The position numbers and the translations under genes were made by a program. A stretch of 64,000 nucleotides of DNA from Streptococcus mitis (GTDB taxonomy: Bacteria; Bacillota; Bacilli; Lactobacillales; Streptococcaceae), in assembly GCF_009496155.1 (NCBI RefSeq), contig NZ_WIJP01000012.1:1-64000 (forward strand), written 5' to 3'. Position 1 is the first letter of the stretch, and each line of letters begins with the position of its first letter. Shown in pieces: positions 10,080 to 20,011 of the stretch. The notes beneath the pieces were generated by a model. That model worked only from the letters and a program-made list of their open reading frames with translations. It was not told the origin of the DNA and did not search any database.

Positions 10080-13000
10080 CTACTTCCTATCTACATTTTT
10101 CTTTACTTTTTTGGCATGTACTTGCAATTCTGTTAACGCTAGTGGATTTACCAAGTTTTCAAATCGAAGACGAAGGGCATAGGTCTCCACCTTGTCAAAT
10201 TCAAAACGAAACTCTTCATCCTTGTCACTTGACACTTTTCTAATAGCTGATACAGGTCGCCAATTCTCCTCTTGTTTGAGCAGAGAATCCTTATCCAAAT
10301 GATTCGGAGTCCGAGGCAAACTAGGCTCATTCCCTACATAATAATCAATAAAAGTCGGATCCATCGCCACGTATTCTTGATTCTCAACATAATACAAGAT
10401 CAGGTTATCCACAAATCGCGGTTTTAAAATCCCTGCATCTCCAAAAAGAATGCCCACACTGGCTTGCTCTGACTTGACAATCCAGGTATTGGCTATCGAT
10501 TTTTTCCGAGCAATGACCTTGTCATTGAGGTAGGAGGCTGGGTGATTCGGCTCTGAGTGGGAAGCAAAGACCAGAGGCAGGTTAGATCCTGTCCACTGAT
10601 TGGAAATAACTTCCCCGTCTACACTGGCATCTGTCACATGGATGGTGACTGTTGCTGGTAACTTACATCCCGCTACTTGTCCTGTAAGTACACATTCTCC
10701 TACCTGAGCATAGACTTGGGGTTCGAGTTCATCCCAAGTCACCTTGGCCGTATCTCGTCTACCATCTGATAAGACTAGCTTAACTCGGTCTGGTAAGTGT
10801 GGGGCTTCCTTGACAAGCGTCCAAACCCTTTCAGGCTCAATAGCACAAATCCCTTGGATACAAACCTGAGCAGAAGCCTTTAAATCCAGACCCTCTAGCT
10901 GACCAGATACCGTAAACTCATGAAATCTTGCCAAATCTTCTTCGGATATTGCCTCCCAAACAACCTTGACTCGTTTTGCACTACCGAACTCATAGTCCAC
11001 CAAGACCGAAGATGGAAGCTGTGGATAAGTACCCTTATCTGTATACGCGCGAAGTGGTCGTACAAAAACTGCCTGCCCTAGTGAGGTATTCTCTGCAACC
11101 TGCAAATGAGTTTGATAGATCTTCCCTTGATAAAAGGCGCGAATAGACAAGTCGCCTGCAGACAAGCAATGAAGCACTCCCTGCTTAATAATGGCGTGGG
11201 CACTACCACTCGTCTTCCAAATCACTTCACTATTCCCCACCTTGTTCACAGGGTTATCCACAGTTTGTGGATAAAGTCCAATAGCTGGGGAATCCCCTTC
11301 TTGCAAACCTGCCTGATCGTCCACTCGAATCTCAAACAAGCGCTGATTTTTCACTGGCTGGCAATCCAAAGCCTCTCCCACTAAGAAATCAAAACTTGCT
11401 GGCTCTAGCCCTCTGGCACTAGCTTTTACTCTTACTAAACCTGCCTGCTCCAAGCTCTGAACCAAAAGGACACCTCTTCCATGAAAGGCTTTCCGCTTAA
11501 ACCGACCATTTTTCTGAGCCTGATAACGTTCACGACTGGCCTGCCTACCGTTATCCACACCCACAATGCGAGCTGGTGCTTCAATTTCAAAATGAAGCTG
11601 ATTGGAAGCATTTGGCACCCAATTTCCATCCTTGTCCAATACATCAAAATAGAGATAGAGGAGGTCTTGCCCATCTGGCTCCAGTTGTGTTTTCTCGGCA
11701 TGTAACCCGATTTTGGCTGCCTTACCTGCAGTCACCGCCCTATCTTCTGCCACAATCTGACCTTGACGGTCATAGGCCACAGCATGCAATTCTCCTGATT
11801 GATAAGCCAAACGCCATTCGAGATAGAGTTGGTCAGCTCCTTCTCCCTCTTGGTATTTTCGACCGTCTGAAGTCCATTTTTCCTGAAAGGTTTTCAGACC
11901 TTGGGATTTTCCATTGAGAAATAGCTCTACCGAACCAGCATTTGAATACACTCGAACAGGGATATCCCCATACTTATCCACAACTTGTTGATAACTCTTG
12001 TGGATTTCCCAATTCCAATGGGCCAGGATATGAACCATGGGATGCTGATTACCATCCAACCACTGACTTTGGTAGAGATAATAGTCATTTTTGGGAATTC
12101 CTGCCGTGTCCACTATCCCAAAATAGGAACTCTTTACAGGCGTGTCATTTTGATTGTGCCAAGGAGTCGGCTCTCCGATATAGTCCACTCCTGTCCAAAT
12201 AAACTGACCTGCGTAGTCTAGCCGATCTCTATCTGCTATCCAAGAAGCCGTCGCTGTCTTCCCCCAAGGAACCCGATCATTGCCATAGTCTGACTGTTCA
12301 AAATTCCGAACGCGGCGATTATCCCCAACCCATTCCTTATCTGGTCGAAAATAGCTATCACGCGTTCGGGTAGCCGATGAGGTTTCAGACCCGTAAAGTC
12401 GCCACTTGAGATGTCTTTTGCGAATCGCGTCAATATTATCTTCCGAGTAATTTAAGCCCACTACATCCAGCAAATTGGCTATCTTTTCATGACCTCCAGA
12501 ACCATCGCCAAAGCGGAATTGATCCATTCCCATGGTCACAAAACGGCTATCATCAACCTCCTTGACCCTTCCCAGCAAGCGTTTGATAGTCTTCAATGAA
12601 TGAGCATCGCCATTTGCTTCGCTGATTTCATTTCCCAAGGACCACATAAAAATCGCTGGATTGTTCTTACCACGTTCAATCATGGTGCGCAAATCATAAT
12701 CTGACCAGAAATCGCCTGCTTTCGCTTCTGGATGAGTCGCTTCTTTCTCAAAAAAGCGACCATAGTCATATTCTTTCTTGCCTCCATACCAGGTATCAAA
12801 GGCTTCTTCTTGGATGAGTAGCCCCATTTTGGCAGCCACATCCAGCAAAATACTACTAGCTGGATTATGGGTGACTCGAATCGCATTGACGCCCATTTCC
12901 TTCATCTGGCGCAATCGTCTCTCAGCAGCTGACCTGTTTTCCACAGCTCCCAGCGCTCCATAGTCATGGTGCAGACAAACCCCATGAATCTTCAACCAGC

Positions 13001-13868
13001 GACCATTTAGAAAGAAGCCCTTATCCGCTTGCCAATCCATATAGCGGTAACCAAAGGTTTCCTCTTCTTCATCAACCAAAATGTCATTTTTGTAAAGGCG
13101 AGTCTTCAATTGGTGAAGGTGAGGATGTTCAATATCCCAAAGCAAAGGTTGGAAAATTGATATGGCTTGTTGGAAAGAATATTTGTCCCCAGCTTCAATC
13201 ACTACAGAGTCTGTTGCCTGCCAGTCTGAAACCTGTTGTCCATCATACCAGATGCTCTGTACTAAATACACCGACACGGACTGAGATCCATCATTTGAAA
13301 CCTTGCTTTCAAGCTGAGTCTCCACCCATCCATCTCTTTGTTCCTCGAGCTTGGGACTTGCTATCTTAATCCCATACAAATCCAGATGCACCAGATCTGT
13401 AATCAACAATTTTACTTCTCGGTAAATACCGCTACCAGAGTACCAACGACTGCTAGGTTGCTGATTTTCCACAAAAACTGCAAGCTGGTTGGCTGTCCCA
13501 TCATTTCTTAGATAAGGCGTGATATCATAAGAAAATGGTGTATAGCCATTGGGATAATAGCCCAGCGCTTGTCCATTGATATAGACTTGGGAATTCATGT
13601 AAAGCCCGTCAAAGAGCAAACGCACCGATACAAGACTGGCATCTTCTTCCAAGTAAAACTGCGTCCGGTACCAAGCCTGCCCCCCGTTTAACTGACCACC
13701 CTCATTTTGCGCTGGCGAATACTGGTCAAAATCATTGTAAATACTCCAGTCATGTGGCACTTGAATAGCCTGCCAATTTTCCCTCTGAAAATCCGACTCC
13801 AAGGCCTCTTCCTTCCCCACCTCTTGGCTAAAAAACCAGTGATTTCGTAAAACTTCTTCTCTTCTCAT
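10080..13868 (-). CDS. GH2 family glycoside hydrolase (beta-galactosidase-like), intracellular
   Basis: The protein has 1262 residues. Residues 1-215 form the jelly-roll sugar-binding domain (PHDWSIYNDF, GQAWYRTQFYL), 216-310 an Ig-like domain, and about 315-590 the TIM barrel (KIHGVCLHHDYGALG). The general acid/base is Glu414 in MWSLGNEISE and the likely nucleophile is Glu495 in YGSETSSATRT. About 600 further residues contain bacterial Ig-like and F5/8C-like modules. There is no signal peptide or LPXTG motif, unlike the wall-anchored BgaA. The start is supported by GAGGAATGCTTGT. A GH29 gene follows 1 bp downstream, and a cre-like site covers the promoter. Together these suggest catabolite-repressed breakdown of host or dietary glycans. 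Beta-galactosidase is the most likely activity, but other GH2 specificities cannot be excluded. Confidence 0.85.
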   Translation of the reverse strand: MRREEVLRNHWFFSQEVGKEEALESDFQRENWQAIQVPHDWSIYNDFDQYSPAQNEGGQLNGGQAWYRTQFYLEEDASLVSVRLLFDGLYMNSQVYINGQALGYYPNGYTPFSYDITPYLRNDGTANQLAVFVENQQPSSRWYSGSGIYREVKLLITDLVHLDLYGIKIASPKLEEQRDGWVETQLESKVSNDGSQSVSVYLVQSIWYDGQQVSDWQATDSVVIEAGDKYSFQQAISIFQPLLWDIEHPHLHQLKTRLYKNDILVDEEEETFGYRYMDWQADKGFFLNGRWLKIHGVCLHHDYGALGAVENRSAAERRLRQMKEMGVNAIRVTHNPASSILLDVAAKMGLLIQEEAFDTWYGGKKEYDYGRFFEKEATHPEAKAGDFWSDYDLRTMIERGKNNPAIFMWSLGNEISEANGDAHSLKTIKRLLGRVKEVDDSRFVTMGMDQFRFGDGSGGHEKIANLLDVVGLNYSEDNIDAIRKRHLKWRLYGSETSSATRTRDSYFRPDKEWVGDNRRVRNFEQSDYGNDRVPWGKTATASWIADRDRLDYAGQFIWTGVDYIGEPTPWHNQNDTPVKSSYFGIVDTAGIPKNDYYLYQSQWLDGNQHPMVHILAHWNWEIHKSYQQVVDKYGDIPVRVYSNAGSVELFLNGKSQGLKTFQEKWTSDGRKYQEGEGADQLYLEWRLAYQSGELHAVAYDRQGQIVAEDRAVTAGKAAKIGLHAEKTQLEPDGQDLLYLYFDVLDKDGNWVPNASNQLHFEIEAPARIVGVDNGRQASRERYQAQKNGRFKRKAFHGRGVLLVQSLEQAGLVRVKASARGLEPASFDFLVGEALDCQPVKNQRLFEIRVDDQAGLQEGDSPAIGLYPQTVDNPVNKVGNSEVIWKTSGSAHAIIKQGVLHCLSAGDLSIRAFYQGKIYQTHLQVAENTSLGQAVFVRPLRAYTDKGTYPQLPSSVLVDYEFGSAKRVKVVWEAISEEDLARFHEFTVSGQLEGLDLKASAQVCIQGICAIEPERVWTLVKEAPHLPDRVKLVLSDGRRDTAKVTWDELEPQVYAQVGECVLTGQVAGCKLPATVTIHVTDASVDGEVISNQWTGSNLPLVFASHSEPNHPASYLNDKVIARKKSIANTWIVKSEQASVGILFGDAGILKPRFVDNLILYYVENQEYVAMDPTFIDYYVGNEPSLPRTPNHLDKDSLLKQEENWRPVSAIRKVSSDKDEEFRFEFDKVETYALRLRFENLVNPLALTELQVHAKKVKKNVDRK

Positions 13869-13903
13869 ACAAGCATTCCTCTTTAAACGACTCTAATGAT
13901 TTG

Positions 13904-13932
13904 ACTATAGCACAAAACAAAAGCGCTTTCAA
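13904..13932 (-). promoter_or_regulatory. promoter with overlapping cre-like site (GH2-GH29 operon)
   Basis: On the minus strand TTGAAA (13927-13932) and TATAGT (13904-13909) are 17 nt apart, 36 bp from the GH2 start. The spacer begins with GCGCTTTTG, so TTGAAAGCGCTTTTG matches most of the CcpA cre consensus. CcpA bound here would block RNA polymerase. Confidence 0.6.
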
Positions 13933-14056
13933 TAGTTCATCCATCACTCCCTAAATACTCAGAAAAGATTCTATAATTTGTGGAAAAGTCTGAAAATCAT
14001 TCCATATTCAAGCAAACTGTAATTTTCAAGAAATAAGGTCGAACCTTACAAGAGCG

Positions 14057-14100
14057 CAAAAAACACCCCTCTGAATGTTCATTCCAGAGAGATGTCCCTT
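14057..14100 (-). terminator. terminator of the zinc metalloprotease gene
   Basis: On the minus strand an imperfect stem (ACATCTCTCTGGAATG with ATTCAGAGGGGTGT) is followed by TTTTTT. It lies immediately after the stop at 14106. Confidence 0.7.
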
Positions 14101-14105
14101 TTGTC

Positions 14106-17100
14106 TTAGCTATTGTAAATCGACTGTCTAAAGTCATCTGAATCTTTGAGATAAGCTTTATAAATCGCTTTTTTCAGTTTTTGAACTGGTGTTTCGATAA
14201 AGCTATAGGTGTGAGCAGTTGTTTTGCCTGCCTTAATCTGTTTCAACTCCTCTTGGACAGCTTTCTGCATCAATTCACTTAACTTCTGACTTGTCAGACT
14301 TATTTCCTGATCTTCATATTGGATTGTCAAAGGTTTCAATTGATTGAGCCTATCCACTCTTTCCTTGATCTGTGCTTTTTTGAACTCAGCATAGCTCTTA
14401 CCATTCAAAATGTTATTGAAAATGTAAGTATCAGATAAAGGCTTGTTCTCAGACTCTGCTGCTTGCTTATATTGATTTGAAACATAAGGAACAAATCCTT
14501 CATAATAACCCAAAGCAGCCATCAATTCAAAGGCTTGTTTTCTAAAGGTGATATCCCCACTCATACCTTTATCATTTTCACTAACTCCAAAAATTGTATC
14601 AAACATATCAACAGTATAGTAACCATTTGCTGCAATTTTACCTTTATCTGAAAAACCAGCAATGATATAACGATTAACCATGATATGATTGTCAATCAAA
14701 CTATCAATATCTGTCAATTTTTTGGCATCTTCTAAGGTCAGAGCTTGAATCTCCTCACTCTTATGAGTCGGTTTAACTGCTGGATTACGGTAATCTACCC
14801 AAGTTCTAGAACCTGTTGAAGTGATTGGCATTATTTTTTTGAAATAACTCATCTTGTCTTCTGCAGATAAGTTTCTACTTGCCTCTGCTTCTAGGTAATC
14901 TAGAGTATAAAGAACATCAAAACTTCCCTTCATGTAAGATTGCAAATCTTCTGCCGTTTTAAATCGATCAGGTGTTTTATTGTAAAATCCATTCTTATCA
15001 CTCTCATCATATACAAAATTGAGATTGAAATAAGTATCTTTTTCTGGATTATAGGAGTTTTCAAAAATACCACGCGCATAAAACTCTGCTCCTGTACCAT
15101 CTCGACGACTGTGATTATTAAACAAGACCGTTCTATCCAGTAAGTGCGTCATTTCATGAGAATAAGTAGCTGAACCTCTATCATCCAGAACCCTATCTAT
15201 AAAGTAACGGACACCTAATCCGTTAGCCTCAGCTCCCACCTTACTTACTGGAGAATAGTAATTCATAGGAGTCATAAATTGGTCGACTCCCTTATCAACT
15301 CCACTACCAGAAGCTGGTGACCAAGTGCTATCAATCTGGGCATTTTGATTGCTTGTATATTTCTTCATCGTATCAATAATCAAGCGATTTGTCAGCAACT
15401 TATCACGATTTTCTGGTTTTGTTATACGATAAAGAGTATCAACATAGTTGGCTTGTTGTACAGCCGCTTTTTCAATTAAAGACTTGACTCTAGCAAGCTC
15501 AGCCTGATACTTAGTTGGATTAGACTGGGCAAGAGAAGTATCTATATAGGAACCAATATTACCGTAAGTAATCGTCGCCATATTACTAATCACGTAAACA
15601 TGTGGTTCTTTCACATTCAAAAGTCCCAAAATAGCAGCCATATTGGCCTCTTGTTTACGAGAATCCTTTTCCCCAGCGGTCAACTTGCTATATAGCCCGA
15701 CATGCGCTGAAGGATTTTCCTTAGATGGTTTTTCAACAATCATAGCTTGGCTAGATTTTTTAAGCCAAGTATCCGCATCATCTGACGTAAAGAGTTGGCG
15801 ATTGCTGTCTAAAAATTCCTTCAAACTATCCTTACCTGTAATAGTAGATAAATACTTTGTAAATGTTTGAGGACTATTGGTCAATTTCATCTCTTCATAA
15901 GACATGGATCCTAATTTCTTCAAACTATCCAAGGCTGTCATTGTCTTATTACCAAATGAGCTTGGATTAAAGGCCAAAATATCACGAATATTCGTGTCCC
16001 CAAATTGAATATTATAAAAACGATTGATATAAGACAGTCCCAACAAGATCTGCTCTTTATATTGCTCAAGCTCTTGTTTGACCTTGCTGCGATTTTCAGG
16101 GGTATCTCCTATAATCCCCAAAGTATGAGAGGCAATCTTTTTGAAACTTGACTCAGCTTGCATCTTCGTCTGATCAAAGCTTTCTTGAATTGACAGTTTT
16201 TGAAGATACTCTGTGCGCAACATATCTTTGACCTCTTGGTCAGTGATATTTGGGCGTGTTTTTCTGAGCGCAATTCTCTTTGTTATAATATCTCGAGGAT
16301 CATAGACAGGCTCCAACTGTGCTTTTAGTTTACTGTCATGTAAGAAATCTACTGATCTCGTGCTTGTGGTCAGAGCAGACACATCCACAGCATCTTCTCT
16401 CTCACTATTTGCTGGAAGGATGTGTGGTTTATCCTCCTGACTACCAACTAAAATAACTCTCGGTTTCATTGGTTTTGTTATTTGACTCACTTCTTGAGGA
16501 TTAACCAATTCACCAGTTTGTTCATTGATAGCGTATGTTCTGGTAAGTGTATTCTCACCAACTTCTCCTTCAGAGGCTACCTTTTCTATATTTTTAGCAA
16601 GTGAAGAATCCTCTCTTCGCTCCTCAGTAACAGCAATCGGTTGTATTACTTTTTCCACATTACCAACTTGAATCACTTTATCGACTGCTGGATTTACTTG
16701 TCTAGTGGTGTCAGACACCGTCACCTGACCTGTTGCCTTGTCTAGTTGATAAGTCGTCCTAGTTTCCACCGAACCATCACGCCCTGCAACCGCTACTTTC
16801 TCTTGTCTGAACTCCAAAGCAGGATTCACCTGATAGATCGTTTTATGAGATAGGACAGTAGTTTCAACACTCGGTTTAGTTCCAACTTCTACAACTTGAT
16901 CAACTTTGTTAGCTACTATTTTGACAGTTTTATTCTCAGAAATATTTCCACTTGCTTGATCTTTAGTATAGGTAGTAGTAACTTGTTCTTGTCCCTCAAC
17001 ACCCGGAATCTTTACTCTTGTAACGCCGTGGTCTAGTGCCTCATTCTTTTCATAAATTGTTTCATAAGGAAGGACTTTGGTCTCTACTTTGGTCTGAGGA

Positions 17101-18572
17101 AGTTGAGTGTCTTCTTTATACTCTGGGAGATCCTCCTGTATCTCAGGCTCACCGGAAACGCCACCTTCATATGACGGAAGAGAAGGTTCTACCAATGATT
17201 CGCCGGAAACACCACCCTCATAAGACGGAAGGGACGGTTCCACCAAGGATGCACCGGGAACACCGCCTTCATAAGACGGAAGGGACGGTTCCACCAAGGA
17301 TTCACCAGAAACACCGCCTTCATATGACGGAAGAGATGGCTCTACCAAGGATTCGCCAGAAACACCGCCTTCATATGATGGAAGCATTGGTTCTACCAAG
17401 GACTCATCGGAAACACCACCCTCATATGATGGAAGCATTGGTTCTACCGAAGGCTCGCCGGAAACACCACCCTCATAAGATGGAAGGGGTGGTTGGACTT
17501 CCGGGGCTGTGCTTATGCCATTTTCTTGAGGTTCCTTCTCTTTTGTCCCGATCAGAATCACCTGAGTAACTGGTTCACGAAGCACTTCTCTCCCTACTTC
17601 ATTTCGCGTAACAATACCATCAATAATCCTTACTTCTGTTAAGATTCGTTCTTGTCCCTTGGCACCTTCTATAGAAATTCTTTTTTCTCCCTTAGCCAGA
17701 GTTGGGTCAGACTGCAATTGAGTTTCAAACTCTATCTCCCCTACCCTAACTTCCAGTTCTGGCTTGTCTTCAATAACAGTTTTCATTCCTTCATCCAGTA
17801 CTTTTTTAGACTCAATACTCATACTTTTTTCAGGAGATGGATTTAAAACGGGCGCAACTGCGTAGGTTGGTTGAGAAGATTGCACAAGATCCTCAGTCGA
17901 ATCAAATTGAGATGCAGTCTGTGGTACAATCTTCTTAGACTGAGATTCTGAACTTTCCTCCTTTTGAGATAATGCTGGCGATTCTACCTTATCAGCAGAA
18001 AGTTCCTTGCTAGCACTATCTCTTACCAAATAATATCCCGTAAATTCATATCCTTGGACTGTTTCAGGACTTGGTAAAAACTGACCTTCTACTCTCTTAA
18101 CAAGGGCTGGTTGCAATTCTACCAGATTTTCTAAAGCAGAGATGGATGCTCCCCAGCCACCAACAGCAAAGACGGTCACAAGGAAGTAAGACGCTCCCTT
18201 TTTTCTCTTGATTAAAGTGAAGGAAAGCAATAATAATCCTGCTCCCAAGATAAACATCCCATCATTAGAAAACAGACCTGTTTCTGGTAATCTTGTAGCC
18301 AATTTTCGATAGACAAAATAGTATTCTTTTCCCTCTTCTACCTCAATCTTATTTTCTTCAAACCATTGCAACTCAGATTTCAGCTTTTCAGATAAATCCT
18401 GCTCATCCAAATAATGACTTGAAATTAGTGTTGAAGTCGTTTCTGTAGCCTGTACAGGTTGAGCACCCATACCAGCAAAAAATAAACTCGTTCCTAGCAA
18501 GACCGAACAAGCTCCTATTGTATATTTTCTCAAAGAAAAACGCTGCTTTCTCTCAAATTGAAATTCTTTCAT
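14106..18572 (-). CDS. M26-family zinc metalloprotease (IgA1 protease / Zmp type), surface protein
   Basis: The protein has 1488 residues from the ATG at 18572, which has AGGA upstream; an in-frame ATG five codons earlier lacks one. It has a YSIRK-like signal (FSLRKYTIGACSVLLG), then the unusual N-terminal sorting signal of streptococcal IgA1 proteases, LPETG followed by a membrane segment and KRKK. G5-like domains flank seven 17-residue LPSYEGG repeats. The catalytic motif HEMTH is at 1139-1143, with the third zinc ligand Glu1163 twenty residues later, as in M26 peptidases. ZmpB, ZmpC, ZmpD and IgA1 protease are about 1770-2000 residues, so this is a shorter member. Its substrate cannot be told from sequence. 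Confidence 0.9.
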   Translation of the reverse strand: MKEFQFERKQRFSLRKYTIGACSVLLGTSLFFAGMGAQPVQATETTSTLISSHYLDEQDLSEKLKSELQWFEENKIEVEEGKEYYFVYRKLATRLPETGLFSNDGMFILGAGLLLLSFTLIKRKKGASYFLVTVFAVGGWGASISALENLVELQPALVKRVEGQFLPSPETVQGYEFTGYYLVRDSASKELSADKVESPALSQKEESSESQSKKIVPQTASQFDSTEDLVQSSQPTYAVAPVLNPSPEKSMSIESKKVLDEGMKTVIEDKPELEVRVGEIEFETQLQSDPTLAKGEKRISIEGAKGQERILTEVRIIDGIVTRNEVGREVLREPVTQVILIGTKEKEPQENGISTAPEVQPPLPSYEGGVSGEPSVEPMLPSYEGGVSDESLVEPMLPSYEGGVSGESLVEPSLPSYEGGVSGESLVEPSLPSYEGGVPGASLVEPSLPSYEGGVSGESLVEPSLPSYEGGVSGEPEIQEDLPEYKEDTQLPQTKVETKVLPYETIYEKNEALDHGVTRVKIPGVEGQEQVTTTYTKDQASGNISENKTVKIVANKVDQVVEVGTKPSVETTVLSHKTIYQVNPALEFRQEKVAVAGRDGSVETRTTYQLDKATGQVTVSDTTRQVNPAVDKVIQVGNVEKVIQPIAVTEERREDSSLAKNIEKVASEGEVGENTLTRTYAINEQTGELVNPQEVSQITKPMKPRVILVGSQEDKPHILPANSEREDAVDVSALTTSTRSVDFLHDSKLKAQLEPVYDPRDIITKRIALRKTRPNITDQEVKDMLRTEYLQKLSIQESFDQTKMQAESSFKKIASHTLGIIGDTPENRSKVKQELEQYKEQILLGLSYINRFYNIQFGDTNIRDILAFNPSSFGNKTMTALDSLKKLGSMSYEEMKLTNSPQTFTKYLSTITGKDSLKEFLDSNRQLFTSDDADTWLKKSSQAMIVEKPSKENPSAHVGLYSKLTAGEKDSRKQEANMAAILGLLNVKEPHVYVISNMATITYGNIGSYIDTSLAQSNPTKYQAELARVKSLIEKAAVQQANYVDTLYRITKPENRDKLLTNRLIIDTMKKYTSNQNAQIDSTWSPASGSGVDKGVDQFMTPMNYYSPVSKVGAEANGLGVRYFIDRVLDDRGSATYSHEMTHLLDRTVLFNNHSRRDGTGAEFYARGIFENSYNPEKDTYFNLNFVYDESDKNGFYNKTPDRFKTAEDLQSYMKGSFDVLYTLDYLEAEASRNLSAEDKMSYFKKIMPITSTGSRTWVDYRNPAVKPTHKSEEIQALTLEDAKKLTDIDSLIDNHIMVNRYIIAGFSDKGKIAANGYYTVDMFDTIFGVSENDKGMSGDITFRKQAFELMAALGYYEGFVPYVSNQYKQAAESENKPLSDTYIFNNILNGKSYAEFKKAQIKERVDRLNQLKPLTIQYEDQEISLTSQKLSELMQKAVQEELKQIKAGKTTAHTYSFIETPVQKLKKAIYKAYLKDSDDFRQSIYNS
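17130..17486 (-). repeat. seven 51-bp repeats in the zinc metalloprotease gene
   Basis: Seven units of 17 codons encode LPSYEGGVSGESLVEPS with small variations (SDES, PGAS, GEPSVEPM). They end where LPEYKED begins at 17129. Such in-frame arrays in a proline-rich spacer vary in number among strains. The opposite strand is open through the array only because the unit length is a multiple of three. Confidence 0.9.
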
Positions 18573-18768
18573 CCCATATCCTATCATTCATTATTACTGT
18601 ATATTTAGTATATCAGAAATAGTTTGTATTCACAAATCTTTCTAGTTATTCCCTTATCATTCCAAGTTAAGGGAGACAACATACAATAATTTTTATTTAA
18701 ATGTATATCAATGTTCTTTGCTTTTCTTAACAAAAGCAATACAAAAAGAGCCTGTTGCCAAGCTCTTT

Positions 18769-18873
18769 ATACTCAATGAAAATCAAAGAGCAAACTAGGA
18801 AGCTAGCCGCAGGCTGTACTTGAGTACGGCAAGGCAACGCTGACGTGGTTTGAATTTGATTTTCGAAGAGTAT
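18769..18873. repeat. BOX element (boxA-boxC type)
   Basis: The 105-bp sequence starts atactcaatgaaaatcaaag and ends gattttcgaagagtat, with the characteristic middle part gctagccgcaggctgtac and gtacggcaaggcaacg. It is a dispersed structured repeat of pneumococcus and its relatives. Here it lies just after the SPFH gene stop, where it would be in the 3' UTR. Confidence 0.9.
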
Positions 18874-18880
18874 TAATCTA

Positions 18881-19780
18881 TTATTTCTTCTCAGCGCGAA
18901 GGGCTGACAAGATTTGTGTACGGATATCATCCACACCATTTGGTGTATTTGGTAAAAAGATGGTTTGATTGCCTTTTGCAGCAAAAGTGTTCAAGGTATC
19001 CAAATACTGGTTGGTCAAGAGGATGGACATGATTTGTTCTTCTGTCATACCAACATTGGCTTCCTTGAGTTCTGTGATAGACTCTGCCAATCCATCCACA
19101 ATCGCCTTACGTTGTTGGGCAATCCCCACACCATGAAGGCGATCCTTTTCTGCTTCGGCTTCAGCTGCAGTGACGATTTTAATCTTGTCGGCTTCCGCTA
19201 ATTCTTGCGCTGCGACCCGCTTACGTTGCGCCGCATTGATTTCATTCATGGATTGCTTGACTTCTGCATCTGGCTCCACCTTAGTAATCAAGGTTTTCAC
19301 GATAATGTAGCCATAAGTGGTCATTTCTTCTGCTACTTGGTGTTGAACTTCAAGGGCAATCTCATCTTTTTTCTCAAACAATTCATCCAAGGTTAATTTT
19401 GGAACAGAAGAGCGAAGGGCGTCTTCGATATAAGATTTAATTTGAGATTCTGGACGCATGAGTTTATAGTAAGCATCTGTCACGCTCTGCTCGTTGACAC
19501 GGTACTGAGTCGCCACATTCATCATAACGAACACATTGTCCTTGGTCTTAGTCTCAACCACAATATCGCTTTGCAACAAGCGCAACTGAATCCGCGCTGC
19601 AATCGAGTCAATCCCAAAAGGCAATCGAATATGAATACCGCTATTGGCAACCTTTTGGTATTTCCCAAAGCGTTCAATAATCGCCACCGACTGCTGACGA
19701 ACCACATAAACTGTACTCAGTGTGACTATCACCAATAGGAGCACACAAACCACCACAAAAATCATCAAAAATGTTGCCAT
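18881..19780 (-). CDS. SPFH / Band 7 (stomatin-like) membrane protein
   Basis: The protein has 299 residues. The start MATFLMIFVVVCVLL is chosen because GGAGG lies 8 nt upstream, although two in-frame ATGs precede it. There is one N-terminal membrane segment (about 3-27), then the SPFH domain opening VYVVRQQSVAIIERFGKY, with PFGIDSIAARIQLR and the conserved stretch NVATQYRVNE. A long Ala/Glu-rich coiled coil (ELAEADKIKIVTAAEAEAEK) precedes the C-terminus. These proteins oligomerise in functional membrane microdomains and often scaffold proteases. No partner gene is adjacent here. The gene is monocistronic by context and followed by a BOX element. Confidence 0.9.
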   Translation of the reverse strand: MATFLMIFVVVCVLLLVIVTLSTVYVVRQQSVAIIERFGKYQKVANSGIHIRLPFGIDSIAARIQLRLLQSDIVVETKTKDNVFVMMNVATQYRVNEQSVTDAYYKLMRPESQIKSYIEDALRSSVPKLTLDELFEKKDEIALEVQHQVAEEMTTYGYIIVKTLITKVEPDAEVKQSMNEINAAQRKRVAAQELAEADKIKIVTAAEAEAEKDRLHGVGIAQQRKAIVDGLAESITELKEANVGMTEEQIMSILLTNQYLDTLNTFAAKGNQTIFLPNTPNGVDDIRTQILSALRAEKK

Positions 19781-19950
19781 TATTGCGACCTCCATCATTA
19801 TTTTTTCCTGTATTATAGCACATTTAAAGAAGGTTGTGCAGTTTTTACTGCGATTTTTTCTGAAATGTCAATAATTAGAGGTGAAACTACATTTCAAGTT
19901 AATAATCGCTTTTTTCATTACATTATCTTTATCCATATTCAGGGAATAGC

Positions 19951-19979
19951 TTGCCTTAACTTTTCCCTCGTGCTATACT
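19951..19979 (+). promoter_or_regulatory. promoter of the lipoprotein acid phosphatase gene
   Basis: TTGCCT (19951-19956) and TATACT (19974-19979) are separated by 17 nt, 32 bp before the ATG at 20012. Confidence 0.6.
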
Positions 19980-20011
19980 ATTTATTGAAATGAATAAATA
20001 GGAGATATTTC

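Noticed and set aside
17130..17486. Regular short repeats that might look like a CRISPR array
   Set aside because: The units are contiguous and in frame, with no unique spacers; they encode LPSYEGG repeats.
17036..17569. 177-codon plus-strand frame across the metalloprotease repeats
   Set aside because: The 51-bp repeat is a multiple of three and so leaves the antisense frame open; no start signal or family match.
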